DNA of 64,000 bases from positions 62,001 to 126,000 of the forward strand of contig VWZP01010174.1 in assembly GCA_013396995.1 (NCBI GenBank). Direction: 5' to 3'. Position 1 is the stretch's first letter, and each line of letters starts with the position of its first letter. Origin of the DNA: Dicaeum eximium (lineage: Eukaryota; Chordata; Aves; Passeriformes; Dicaeidae). The notes beneath the pieces are model-generated. The model saw nothing but the letters and a program-made list of their open reading frames with translations. It was not told where the DNA came from and ran no database searches. The translations under genes and the position numbers were made by a program. Below are positions 26,901-40,000 of this stretch, one piece after another.

Positions 26901-29900
26901 GAGAATATTGCATTTTGTAGGGTTATTGGGTTGACTAATAATTTTTAATTATTTTCCGGGTAATGCTTTGCTGCGCTTGTGGCTGTTGCTGTACGTATAT
27001 TTTTCAGCTGGGTATTTGGTTTTGACCAACAGCCATTTCCTATCTCCAATAATTCAGTATCTGCCTGAATACTACATCAGACAAATCTGATGGCAAACAC
27101 CTTCTGGGCAGGTAAACACTAGGCTTAGTGAAAGGGAAAAAAAAATGCAAAGGAAATCACTCCTGATCCCATTCAAGCAGACTACTGCCCAGACACACTC
27201 CAAGCAACTGCTGACTTGAAAAATCACATTGCAAATTTTCTTCCTATACCCGACCTTTTATGCATGATGATTCCATGCTTCCATGAATATTTACTTTTCC
27301 CCATCGTATTTTTTATTCTTAGTTTCAATCCCTTAAATGATTTTTTTGAATGCACCTTAAAAACTTAATTCTCCAAACCTGCTTATGGAAAGTATAATTA
27401 TATCTCAAAGCACTATCATGTGCATCACAATTGCTTTTTCTTTGTACAGCATGCCTTTTCCTTTTGCAAAGAAAAGATGAACACCATTCTGCCAATGTGT
27501 ACTGATCTGAGGCAATGATATTGCTCACTGATCATCACTTCACTTACTATTTCATATCTCATAATTTTCCCAAAAATTACCTGAGGATGTGCTCTATGTT
27601 AATGCACTCTTCTGTAGCAGTCAACCATTTGCATGAACTCATCTAAAGAGCATTGTACCGATGCTTTTCACACTATTATTAACATAAATTGCAACCTTCC
27701 TAATATCCGTTCTTATTTACAGCTCACAGAATGGAGGAATTAGCTATGTGTAGCATCATTCCTGATGTAAATCTCCGTATTTAATTCTGTTTAAAAAACA
27801 TTTTCCAGGCAAAGTATGCTGACCTGTGGTTCTGGGCCAGCAGCAGATTCAAACAGCAAATGAGAAAAATGCTGTAAAATAAACTGGAAGGAAAAACACT
27901 ATAACACAAATACTGAAATCATTTTGACTATAATACACTTAATATTGCACTGACCAGACTGAAATATATTACCTCTTATTTATAGAAATATTCTTCTAAA
28001 TCCACCAAACATCAGAGCAAGTAAAAGAACAGATTTCTTCTCATCCCTATTACATATACTAGGATATGAAATCACTTCAATTTCCAAATTTGAAAAATAA
28101 GTTGCAAGCAAAATTTAATCTCTGGTCCTTAAAAATCAATCAAGTTCCCATTAGAGTTGATGAAAAGACAATTAATTGGCAAATAAACAAGATCTGTACT
28201 TTATTACTTAGTGTAAAAAGCCAGAACCTTATCAAATGACAATACCGGATGTCTGCAGGATGAGGATGGCTGTGGTTGTACAATACAACCACAGTTATTT
28301 TCTTCTGAAAGTTATTTTCTTCTGAAATACGGTACACTTCAGTGTGTCTTATTGACAGAAATATCATGTATAAATCATATAATAAAATATAACTGTAGTA
28401 ATTTCACCTGGCAATTAACTTAACAAAAATAAATGACAATAAAAATGGCTAGATTCTTTAATAACTGTGATAAGTATAGTCCATCTTACATATAAATAGA
28501 AATCAAGGAGAAAGTATGCAAATGCACTAACTCAGCACAAGTCTGACCATGCAACTTGAAACAAATCAGTTTTCGTATATAAACATCTTTCCCTTCTGAA
28601 AACATGGCTTTTTGCTAAAGAAACTTCACTGTCAAACTCAGCACACTGTTTAGACCAAAAACAACTGAAGGAAAAAAAGAACCCATAAAAACTGAATAAC
28701 TGTTTTATATTTTCAAAACAATAATGCAGTTAGTAATTTACATTGATTAGTTGTAAAATGTAAATCATATAATAACTTGACCTGATAAAGCTGATCTTTT
28801 AGATTTTTAAAAATATTTGTTCTGTTTTTCTTATTCTCCCCAACATTCAGCCAAGCAAAAATAAATTGCTCACACAACCATGTGTGAGCTGTGTCAGCTG
28901 GTGTAGGAGACTGTTGGCCATTTGATAGGTGCCAGGTGATGATTATATTGCATTCAGCATATGACCAGGATGAAGTAGACTGAGACTTTCAATTCATTTT
29001 ATCTTGATAGCTGAGAAGCCACACAGTAAGCACAATTTTCAAGCACTACTGTTTTGTGTGGGATCCAAAACGGTCAGACCTGATTGTAGAACTCTGCATT
29101 TCAATATTTTAAATATTTTCTGTAAATACTAGTTTTCAATTATTAAAAGCAATTGTGATGCAAACCTTCCAGCTGCTTTATCTTCTTCAGTCACAGGTTT
29201 TGAATTCAATTGGAACATGTATTTAAATTAGAGTTAGTACTTAAATTGATCAGATGCACTTGGTTGAATTTTCTGAGGAGACTCTAGGAAAGAAACTTTT
29301 TGGACTGTGATTCCTTTTTAACTTTTATTTAGATAATTTCATATCAGAGAGTGAAAAGTGTACTGACCTCAAGAGCTTATGAAGAGATTTTTTCGTGCAT
29401 CTCAAAAGCAGAACTCAAGAGTTGATAGCTATTTAAGGGGCTAGTTCAATTCCAAAACCACTTTAGATTAGGACATATTTTTGAAAGTTCTATGTTCATC
29501 AGAGTAAATGTGGATTTAATGTACCATAGAAATCCTGTAATGTTTTGTATGAAATGGGAAAGCACTTAGTTCTAAAATGTTTTTGAATTAAAGCAACAGC
29601 AGCTGTTTTTTGCCTCACTGTCCAGGACATGACCAGACACCCAAAGCCATTTTGTTATTTTTTGATCTACAGCTTCCTCTGTATTCTCAAAAGGCTTCAT
29701 TTTTAAAACACAGCAAATTCCATTAAAGTAATTCAAAACCTGACAACAGCTTGTGTGGCAGATTGAATTTTCAGTATTCTACTGACCTCAAGGAAGTTAC
29801 ACTAGATGTGACTTTATTCAACTTAGAATTTTGAAGTATCATTGAATTTTTCCAACTGCATAAAGCTATCCAACCATTTTTAATATTCCATATTTTTATT

Positions 29901-29980
29901 ATTCTGCACCACCTCCACACTTTCTACAGTCCTTCCATGGTATTCTTATCTTAACTTCCCCAAGCCAAGCTAGTATTAGT

Positions 29981-30002
29981 AGTTCTAGTTCTAGTTCTAG
30001 TT
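29981..30002 (+). repeat. (AGTTCT)n hexamer repeat
   Basis: Nearly four tandem AGTTCT units. Confidence 0.9.
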
Positions 30003-30467
30003 AAAGCAACTCCAATTTGAGGATAAAGAAATTAAGGTCAACAATGATCCCCTCAGTATATTTTCATTGGTTTCCAGAAAGCTTCCATCTACTATATACA
30101 CAGTGATTTGAATTCTCCATCACCTCCTAAAAAATGCACCCTCTTCCCAAGCAGCTTTCAAATTCCACAATCTCTCCAGAGTACTGCTGATATATAATTT
30201 CTCTATCTCTACCTACTAAACGATGCTACTTTTTCACTTTCCCCCAATATCCTTTAAACGCTTGCCCATCTTCTACAGAAGAGCCTGGAAACCATTTGAA
30301 GGAGAGTAACATAGACAGAAGCAGCATCTCAGAACAAGTTTTCATAGGTTGAAAAAATGATCAGTGGAAGCAATAAGTCTTGCACACATACTAATAAGAA
30401 TTACTCAGTTATAAAGCAGGAATGAGAGGAAGAAAAAAGGAATCCAAACATGAAAGGAAGGAATTAA

Positions 30468-30488
30468 GAGAATGAGAATGAGAATGAG
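30468..30488 (+). repeat. (GAGAAT)n hexamer repeat
   Basis: Three and a half tandem GAGAAT units in a purine-rich tract. Confidence 0.9.
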
Positions 30489-31492
30489 GGCAAAAAAGGC
30501 AGGAAAATTAAAAAGGCAAAAATTAATTAAAACAATTGTTTTTCTTAGTATTGAAGCTATACATTAATATAGTTTTTACTTTTTTTTACAAAGTTGCTCT
30601 TAAAATGCTCATCTAGAGTTGAAAATCTGGACTGTATATTTTGAATATTTTGAATATTCCTGACCTTCTGACTTGCCTGTTTTCAAGAAGTCATAACTCA
30701 TAGAAATACTTGAACAATTTTTACCAAAATAGAAATAGAAAAGAAATGGCATTCTAAACTATTTGAAAATTCTAATAATAGTAAAGTGTATGAGTAAAAT
30801 AGAGTACCAAGCTATGAAAGATAAAACATGAAATAAATGGTTAAGTATATAGAAAGAACATCACAAAACATGGCAACAGAAAAATAATTTCCCTTCAATG
30901 TTAAAATTATCTATTTTTGTAGGTATCTACATTTCATTAAAACTAAATCATCAGAAATAAACAGCAATTTGTGGTGTTGATAATCACAGGATTGTCATCT
31001 GCATTTAAATTTGACACCTTTTTGTTGTAGGTTGTTTTTTTTCTTATAGATAATTACAGATATTACAAGTTTCTTCATTAATATAGGAGAAATATTGTGA
31101 GATTCCCATTTGGAATTTATTATGAAACTCTTAATCATGGACTCTAGCTAATTATTGTATATTTCTGCAGCTCTATGCACAGGTATGTGCAGGTTTAGGT
31201 ATCCCTTCTGGCAATCACTGGCATTACCAAGTTTGATACAGTTTTTTCAAAATTTTGGCACACTATTTTTGTATAAGAAAATACAGAACAGAACAGAGCC
31301 CTACTTTTTCTAGAACTACAGTAATCCCCGTCATTACCATTTCTTAAGTTTCTCTTTAAATAATGAATAATACCCTAAAGTGGATTATTTAAAAGCCAGA
31401 GGTAGAGAAGACAGAAAAAGTTGCTTGCTGTAACTTCCCTTCAACTTTATTCATGAAACTTCTTATTAATTACAGATTTTGCTCTTTGATAT

Positions 31493-31572
31493 GGATCTAA
31501 GTAAGCTATTAGATTGCTGATCTAATAGCTATTAGATCTAAGGAAGCTATTAGATCTCAGGAAGCTATTAGA
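31493..31572 (+). repeat. Local tandem and inverted repeat of AGCTATTAGATCT units
   Basis: The block GAAGCTATTAGA recurs three to four times at about 18-19 bp spacing. CTATTAGAT and ATCTAATAG also form an inverted pair around 31507-31530. Confidence 0.8.
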
Positions 31573-31840
31573 CAGCCATTGCTGTCTTAGATAAATTATT
31601 ATACCAGGAATATACTCTCAAGATGTTCTGTAACTTGCAAACATGCTATTCCTCCAGTTTGCAGGACTGCAAGTGATTTAATAAAAGCTTCTGCAAAGTG
31701 AAATATATTCTTCCTCCAAGAATCATGCCAAGCCATGTGCATATGAGAGATAGAATGCCCTCAGGTATGCCATTTTCTGTCTGCCAAACCTGTTGCACAA
31801 CGAAGAGAAATCTTCTGTGTCTGTAGAGAGGGCTGTATTT

Positions 31841-32056
31841 TTGCTCTCAGTTCTTCTGTAGAAAGAACAGAGATAACTCTCCTAGGCTTAGCCTGGGAAA
31901 CTTAGAATTCTAAACTATTGTTATGTCTTCTTGTAGCTATTGTAAATAACAGGTGCAAGGCGAGATAATAATATAGTTTACAATTCTCTGCTCCAAATTT
32001 CCCAGGCCAAGCCTGGGAAGTTATCACTGTTCTTTCTACAGAAGAACTGAGAGCAA
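31841..32056. mobile_element. Fold-back of two inverted LTR family-2 fragments (216 bp)
   Basis: The outer 36 bases of each side are inverted copies with one mismatch, beginning TTGCTCTCAGTTCTTCTG. Similarity continues with gaps to about 85 bases per arm, leaving a centre of about 45 bp. The arms match the 5' region of the LTRs at 15598-15912 (right arm) and 59845-60153 (left arm), including GAAAGAACAG and GGGAAACTTAGA. It could be two LTR fragments joined tail to tail, or a short element with terminal inverted repeats. No transposase or coding is present. Confidence 0.7.
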
Positions 32057-35000
32057 CCATAGGCTTGTACTACCCTTCAGCAAAGCTGAATAGAGCTAGG
32101 AGCTCCTAGTGTCCTGCCCTAGCACTCACTCCAGGGCATGAAAGTCCCAGGAGCCCTGACTGCAAAGGAAAGGTAGTTTCTGGAGTGCTTTGCCACTTCG
32201 GTCCTTCTTTAATTCTCATTAGAGAGTCTATAACAACTGTTATGCCTGCCTGCCTACCAATGCCCACCCATCTGCCTTCGAATAATATCCAGACAGGCAG
32301 GAAAAAAGGTGTTCAGGTTACTCAGGGCATATCCAGGCTGTATTTGGAGAACAAGGCTCCAAGAAGCAATGCAAATGCTCCTTGCTGTCAGTGTTACTCT
32401 CCCTGAGTTCACAGACAGATCAAATCTAGTGCCATATGCCTGATATTTGAGAACTTCTTTTCTTTGAAATAAAAATATTTTATGAATAAAAACACTTTTT
32501 AAAATTAACAAGAGAGCAGGGAGACTTACAAACATGAAAAATGACAACTTGAAGATGCAACCAACTTTACTGATGAAATACAGAGGTATGGGGAATAAAA
32601 TAGCAGCAAGAAGATGCTCACCACCCTAGTCTAGTGAATTGTTGTTAATAACTGTTATTAATAATCAGTCTTAATATAGGAGATAGGATTTCAGTAAGGT
32701 CCATGTTTCTTCCTTTAGTCTTGCAGTACAATTAATCTGACAGAAATCTCAAAGAATATCCTTAAGTAGGAGAGAAATAATTTTAAAATTTGCTTTGATC
32801 CTGCTCAACTTATTTATTCATGATTTTGTTAGCAAGAAAGCATTGCTATTTTTCAGTCATTGACAAAGATGAGAAGCTATTCTATTATCATCCCTCAGTC
32901 ATAACTCCTAGCATGGACTGCAAAGTTTGGGAGACAGAGCAAAATGATTCTTTAATACACTGAATTGAGAGGAAATTATTTGTGTGCTTGTTCTTAAAAT
33001 ATAGACAGACAATGAATTCTTGATGAATAGGTATATAATGAAAAGATTACTGAAGATAGCATGATGTTCAAAAAACAATAAAACCTTTTTTCTCTTTCTC
33101 TGAGCATTTGTTCATATGGTTGCGCTACCTTGAATAAATATAGTAATATTATAGTATTACTATAGTATTACTAAATAGTAATACTATAAACATTGGAATT
33201 GCTGATTAATTTTCTTGTGCTCGCTGGCATCCATACAGGATACAAAACACAGTCAACTCACAGTGGATGCCAAGTGATATGACATAATGGGAAACTGGAT
33301 TACCTTTCTCTTGTCCAGATCCTACTGTACTATACAAAATCTGCATGTGAGTACAAAGAAAAGTAGACATTGACATCGGGATACTGCATGCAAACCCGGC
33401 TCAATTACCTATGTACTTTTCATTGAAATATATGAGTATACTCAGTTGCTCTACTTTGAAAATGAGACAAGTGGATGTTAGGAAGAACTTTTGTAGGTAA
33501 AACTTTTATTTGTGGTGTTTTTACTTTTATCAGGGGAAAGGCCTTTGGCAGACTTTCAGTTACCACTCACTATCCTTTTTTTTTACTATTTCTGCACTCA
33601 TAAAATCTTGCTGGTATTACAGATTTCTTGTACTGGAACATGATTATGAACAACAGAATTTGCCATCAGGCCAAAAAATCAAGATCCGGTATTAATCAGG
33701 GCAAGGGTCAAGATATTTTGGTTCAGTGAGAGTAGTTTGCTCTTTGCTTAGCATGGTAAACATTGATCTGCTTTGAGCACTAAGTTGTGGCCAGCAATCC
33801 TCTCAGTTCCTCAGTACTGCTGCAGTCCGAGACACTTTGCACAGAAAATTTTAAACAATAAAAACCAAAGTCAAACAAACCAAAAATTCCTAATATTTGG
33901 AGATTTTGTTATTTTTAGATCTGTGGGTGAAAAAATTGGCTTAATGGCATAAAACATCATCACACATGAATTATCTTATATGTCTGACAATTTTTTGTCC
34001 AGTTTGCAATTTCAGGTTTTCAAAAAAAGAAATTGTTTCAGTATCGCTTCCAAACATTCTTGCTACTTGACACAGTGCTTTGCAAAAAAACTCAACATGA
34101 TAAAAACACAGTCCATGCCATAGGCCACAGATGATTAAAAAGAAAGGAAACTTTGATCTCTTACTCCTGGGTCATCCAACAGTAGCACCACTGTAAATAT
34201 TATTAAGATTTTACAAAAGCATATATGAAATCAGATTATGTTACAAATATGAGAGGTAGAGACAGAAAGAGACATCAAAGAGGAATGAGTAGTGAAAAGA
34301 GAAAAAAATGTTAAAAGAAATTTTGAATAGATCAATGCTAGCAGAAAACAGATTATTTATTCTTAAAGTGATGGGAGAAAAGATTCCCTTAAATGATACA
34401 TAATGTTCCAAAACACAAATATTTTTGTGAATACAATTTAATCTTGATACAATGTACTCATTATAGCCATGAATCTATGGAAGCACTACGTCATTTTAAA
34501 AATAGTTTGACAGATATTCAATATATCTTGAGTTCACGAATTAGTAAGATCTATCCTCTAAGTAACATGTATCTAATTAGACATCTGTAGTTTAAACAAA
34601 GCATTGTTGCTATCGTGTCAATGCACAGGATCTTAAAAGGTGTGGGTGAAACCCCACTATTAGCTGTGGAGCATATATTTGCTTTAAAGACTCCATGTTG
34701 GCTACCAAAATCTTCCAAAGCAGTGTACACTTCCAACGGAAATTAGTAAAATAGGTCCTCTCTATGGTAACTGAGACAGCAGCATGCACTAACTTGCTGC
34801 TGCATTCTGAAACTGATTATAGTTCAGCAGCTAAATTGGTAACTGCTTCCAAATCTTTAGCTGCTGCTTCTGAAAAGCTGAACTGCATTTCACTGTTTTG
34901 CATCTTATTAGCAGCTCTATCTTTATCATCGCACTGGACAACAAATACCCAGATTCAAAGTTTAATATCCACCAGTAGAAATGGTAAGCATCCTTTCAAC

Positions 35001-35447
35001 TTTTTCTTTTTTTTTTTTTTTAAATCTGCAGATCCACTTTTTCAGAAAATATGGTTATTGATTTTTTAAATTAATAAATCCTGTTAATCAAATGAAGGAT
35101 CTTTCCCACTTAGTCCAAGAATCTTAGGAAGTGATCATGAATAATTTTTGCTGGCAACACAAATTTGCCTGAAAATAGAATTTATTGTCAATATATCTTT
35201 TCAGTGAAGTGTCTACCTTATGGAAAATCAGAGGATAATTAAACTTTTTTGTCTTCTCACACTGAGTAATCTCACATAACAAAATGTTTCAAAATATGTA
35301 TAGGAAAAGGATCTTGTTGAAGTTATTCCTTCTAAAAAGATGGAGGTCATCTCCTTTTATATAGACACGTATATGGATATAGACATCCACAAAGAAATCT
35401 ACAGGTACCTATGGCATATGCAACAGGCACATGCAGGCACAAAAGTT
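32057..35447 (-). other. Intronic stretch, no gene recognised
   Basis: No exon or RNA gene seen. It holds a small palindrome at 33161-33188 and a T run at 35001-35021. Confidence 0.5.
33161..33188. repeat. Perfect palindrome, 12-bp arms and 4-nt loop
   Basis: TATAGTATTACT, loop AAAT, AGTAATACTATA. Further partial copies of the arm lie just upstream, so this is a local AT-rich repeat cluster. Confidence 0.85.
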
Positions 35448-35485
35448 CAAGAGGACAATGAACTCTCCTCCCCCAGATTATAGTG
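35448..35485 (+). repeat. 38-bp direct repeat, left copy
   Basis: Begins CAAGAGGACAATG and ends CAGATTATAGTG. It differs at one base from the copy at 36964-37001. The two bracket the 1.48-kb LTR-like block and overlap its ends by two bases. Confidence 0.9.
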
Positions 35486-36965
35486 GGTTTTGGTTCGCCA
35501 ATTTTAGAATTTCCCAATTTTGAAATTTTCCTGGCCAATGCACTACTGAGTGTGGTGGGTTCAGTTCTGGCCAATCATCAGTGCACCCTCTTCCTGCTGT
35601 GAGATAGGATTAGGAGAAAGGCAAAGCAGGCTCAAAACTTCAATAAAGTATAAAGTATAAAGAATGTTTTATTAACAGTAACTAAAAGAAAAATAAAGTA
35701 AGAATCAAAACAAACCCTTCAGAACACTTTTCCACCCCTCACAACCTTCTCTTTCCCACTGACAATGTAAAGAACAAAACCTAAAATTTCCAGTCAGTTC
35801 ACCACCTATAACATGGTCTTTCTTAAACTCAGTCAGAGAGAGAAGTCCCTCTTGTTCACATTATGGAGACTTCTCCACAAGAGGAAAAAACAGTTCTCTC
35901 GTGGCTCTCAATGTTCTCACAAACACAGCCACCTGGGGGAAAATCTGCAATAGTGAAAAATCCCTCCCATTTCCACAACCTTTCCAGAACTGTGTTTATG
36001 AGCCACGTCAACTTTGGGGTTACTGGTTTAAAGATGAGCTGTTCAAAAGAACAAAGGTTCTCATTATCTATCACAAAAAAATCATCTTCATCCCTCAGAA
36101 CAGAGATCTTATTCTCTCCTGGGAGCACAGGATATCATCCTCTCTTCTCTCTTTCTCTGTTCAAGCTTCTCATGGGATCACAGCTACTTCATCATCTGCT
36201 TACTTCAGCTTGGAGACCTTGCTCAAATTTGAATCTTTCATCTACCCAATAGTCTCACACACTATAGGGAAAAAGAGTCTTTTCTCCATAGCTCACAAGA
36301 GGATTTAAGCTCCAAGATCAAGGCATCTCCTCATCCCTCCCATCTGGGGCTTGACTTCTTCTTCACTGACCTCGATGTCTTCATGTGCTCCTTTACGCTG
36401 CTTTCTCACTGGAGGGAGGATTGGAGCACTGAAGGGGTTAACATCTCGCCCAGGGCCTGCAGATGGTCTCATGACCCTTGTGGCAGGAGCTGAGGCTCGC
36501 CATTCCATTCCAGCCGCAGGGCCACTCTGCAGGCTGCAGGGCCACTCTGGTCTCAGCTGCCCGATCTAGTGCGGCAGCTTCTGCAGGGTAGAATCCCGGG
36601 GCTGCTCCTGGGGTGGGGTGGCCCCAGTGGGCTGGGCTGGGCCCTGGCCCGGGGGGGTGGTGTGGAAATCAGCCAGATATTAGCAAAGCTGTCTCCTTTT
36701 GCCCTCCGCGGCACACCCCTCCCCGGTCTCTCTCCCTGCCCAGCACTGATGGAGCGGTGCTGGCAGGCGGCCCAAGGGGAAGGGGCCCAGCCCCCAGCAG
36801 GGCCTCTGGGCCTGGTCTGCCTGGGAAGGGCCAGGCAGGCTCTGCAGATCCTACCTCACTGCTGCCCAGCAAGGAAAGAGGAAGTTCCCAGGTTCCTCGA
36901 CCTTAACGTGTGTGTTTCACAGAGGCGTGCACAATCTGCATCACTTCCCACTTCAAACCAGGACA
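35484..36965 (-). mobile_element. Large LTR-like element (about 1.48 kb) with GC-rich 5' half
   Basis: On minus it starts TGTCCTGGTTTG and ends GAACCAAAACCCA, so the ends are roughly inverted (TG...CA). The first 650 bp or so (36300-36965) are strikingly GC-rich against the AT-rich intron; the rest is AT-rich. A poly-A signal AATAAA at 35668-35673 (minus) is followed by about 185 bp, which would be U5. These traits suit a long LTR of an avian endogenous retrovirus in sense orientation to the CNTNAP gene. The TGTCCTGG start is shared with the LTR at 62736-63381. Several frames of 67-151 codons lie inside; none shows a known domain, and the GC-rich ones overlap on both strands. Confidence 0.65.
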
Positions 36966-37001
36966 AGAGGAAAATGAACTCTCCTCCCCCAGATTATAGT
37001 G
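36964..37001 (+). repeat. 38-bp direct repeat, right copy
   Basis: Begins CAAGAGGAAAATG and ends CAGATTATAGTG; 37 of 38 bases match the copy at 35448-35485. Read on minus it precedes the LTR and contains a purine run GGGGGAGGAGAG, which could be a polypurine tract if the repeat belongs to the element instead of the target. Confidence 0.9.
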
Positions 37002-40000
37002 CCAATGATGCTGCGTGGACCTGATTTTATAATAGGCTGCACTTTTCTCATACTCCCTTTAAGCTTTAGTAAACCCTAACAATGTCCTCATGTACACTCA
37101 GGCAATGTTGGCATTGTTTTATCATTCACAAATATATGCAGAGAGTGTATGAAGTCATTGGAGCTGATTCATGGAAAGAATATACATTACAAAGAAAACA
37201 TGGAAAAGTAGAGAAAATGCATGTGGAATTATTCACAGGGTGAAAAGGGGAAAGTATTTCAGGCCCTCTGTTTCAGACACAATCCAGAAAAAACATTTTA
37301 ATAGACTGATTTGATAAAAAACATCTAGCATGAATACATAAAAAGTACAGTAAAAAAATACTCCAATGTACTCCTGGAATAAGATGTGTGTGGGGCTGTT
37401 CATGCCTCAAATAATCACACATATATTAATAATCATACCATATCCATGCTCCATATTGTTTGTATGCATTCTGCTGTATTCCAGAGGTTTAGCTGAACTC
37501 CCTAGGAAAAGCCTTTATGATATCAAGGGTGGAACCTGGCAACATTACTAACAGTAAAAAACAATTCTTACAAAGCAGTTCCAGACATTAACTGATGACT
37601 GTTTAAAGAGGGTAGAAATCTTTCCAAATGCAGAAGTTATAACTCAATGTCCCAGGTTGTCAGGGTAGAATGTAGGAAAGCCTAACTAACCTTCAGAAGA
37701 AGGGTAAAATCCCCAGCCTCAATTAATCAAACTAGCTCATCCGCGGAAACAGGGCAGGCAAGGTTTCAATAATAGTTGAACCCTTGTTATCTTATGATGC
37801 AAAACACATGGCAATTAAGGAAGAAAAGACCAAAAGAAGACCATAACACAATAGGGAATGGAGCTCTGTTTTATGCACTGGAAAATGCCATTTTAACTCT
37901 ATATGTATAGCTGAATTATTCATACAGTTCTTTCTGACACATTCATCTCAGGAATGGGAGTGAAGAAAGAAACAGTCAATACTTTTACTGCATATTTGCA
38001 TAGGAAAAATAGAGTACTTCAAATGCATTTAGGATATGGGTAGGGAGAAATTCTTGACAAGGCACACAATGATACACCACCCAGATCCATATTGTCTGAG
38101 AAATTAATAAACAAATCTGTTTTGGTCATTCTCCAGGAAGGATAACTTTTCCCCTGAACAACCTGGGTTTGTGAAGAAGCAATGTCTGTGATTATTTCTG
38201 TGAAAACATTAACCACGAACTGTTTTAAACAACTTTTATAAACCATTATACAATAAAAGCAGGGGAAATTATTGACTTCCTCTAAGTTTATTTTAAGAAA
38301 TAAAAATAATGAATCTTTTCCCATAATAGGTAGATCACATCCACATAGAGAGAGGGTATGAGAAACAATTGGTTTGGAACATTCTGCCAGAATTGCAAAG
38401 TTAAAACTCATATGCATAACTTTTTCTTAAAAAGGCATAGCAAAAACCCCTAGAGTTCACTGCACTGCAGTTGCAATTTCCAGAGAGGATTTCTAACATT
38501 CACAAAGCTCTTATCAGCTACTGCTATTTCCATAACAAGCAAAGAAACATGTACTCTTTTCCACTTTAGTGATACTGGATTAAATCTAATTCCTACACAT
38601 CAGCAACGAAAACTTGGAAAATTAGCAGAAATAGTTCACCAGCTAAAAGAATGATGAAGAGTGAGTAAAATTAGGAGTCTCAGTGATTACAGTATCAAAA
38701 AACCCCAAAGAAATTGGTAAGAAACAAGCAAAGGGGCAGAGCAAAACAGAGATTGAGACAAGGGTGTATTGACAAGTGGCTGGAAAAAAATGACCTCAAG
38801 GTAATAATTTATCTGTCTATCATTTACCTAAGAGGACTGATGTGTATTTCATGAGAAACATTTAGCATATGAATTATTGTGTGCTTCTGTTTTATGGCAA
38901 CATAATGATGACTAAAGGAAAAAGAAATCCCCAAGATCTAATGGTTTCTACTTTTAGGACAAGAGCATGTAGATCAGAGTGGAGCAAGGTTATTATTCCT
39001 GCTATTCTTGTGCTTTAAAAATCACCAGAAGTTGAAATCAGCTTTTCTAGAACATTCAGAAGAAGGGGTTAATCAATATAATTAAGGCTGGATGAGCTTA
39101 GAGGCATGTTTTCTGGAAGAAGATTGAAAACAGAATGTTGAAGCCTGAGCAAGTTTTAGAGAGACTTCCATTAATCACTGTAGTACTGCAGAAAACCCCA
39201 TTCCTTCCTCAGACTCTTTTTCAAAAACTCCTGTTTAGTAGGAATTATATCTGCAACTAGCACTCTAGATCAGTTAATGGGTAGTGATGGCAAAGTTCAT
39301 AAGTTCATTAAGTTCCGATTTGGATAGCTACTGAGGAAAAACAGCATGTTGCAATTTTAAACTTTGTTTTTATCTCAGTCTATGCATATCTTACTTCCTA
39401 CTGGTATTATGATTGCTTTATTGTAACTGAAACAACCAAACATTGAATTAAGTTTTCTATTTCACCTGTTTAGCTCCTAAATTCATGAAACTGTTGTCTC
39501 ATTTCCTCCAGAGACAAACAGGCAGTAATTCATGTACTGCAGTAACTCTGCTATATGTTTTTCATATGCTGCCTGCAGGCACAGTGAAAAGGAATAAAAA
39601 TTTGAATAAAACACCAACAGATCTTGTTCTGTTCTCTGTGCTTTTAGCTCCCACTCTCTGATTATTTGCTACAGTTCCTATAGCTCTGGGAAATGGCAGA
39701 CACAGATCCTGTGAATGCAGTAGCCCTTCTCCCTTTAGGGTTTCATTCCCAGGGTGAGAGGAAGATTGGCAGAACCAGCATGCTATTCCCTCCCCTTTTC
39801 CTAGGCAAAGATGTGGCCCATGGAAAATTTCATACCAAAAAAGTCACAAGTGGGTATTACTAGGAAGTCTCATGAAAAGAGTGGATGAAGATGTACAATT
39901 TTATTAACTAACATTTTGCATTCTTTGAGTACATTGTATCACTGTTGTCTGTGTAATTTTGTTTCTTACAGCAAAGAAGGGATTTATCAAGAGCAAATTG

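Larger units (their letters stand above)
20932..31492 (-). other. Long intronic stretch, no gene recognised
   Basis: About 10.5 kb of AT-rich DNA with only short simple repeats (listed near 29981 and 30468). Open frames here are under 106 codons and show no family resemblance or flanking splice sites that I could support. Confidence 0.5.

Noticed and set aside
35856..36308. Overlapping frames of 90-135 codons on both strands in the LTR body
   Set aside because: Mutually overlapping and inside the LTR-like element; no retroviral protein motif recognised.
36569..37024. 151-codon and neighbouring frames in the GC-rich block
   Set aside because: Long frames are expected in GC-rich DNA because stops are rare. 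Overlapping frames occur on both strands, with low-complexity Pro/Gly/Leu content and no domain.
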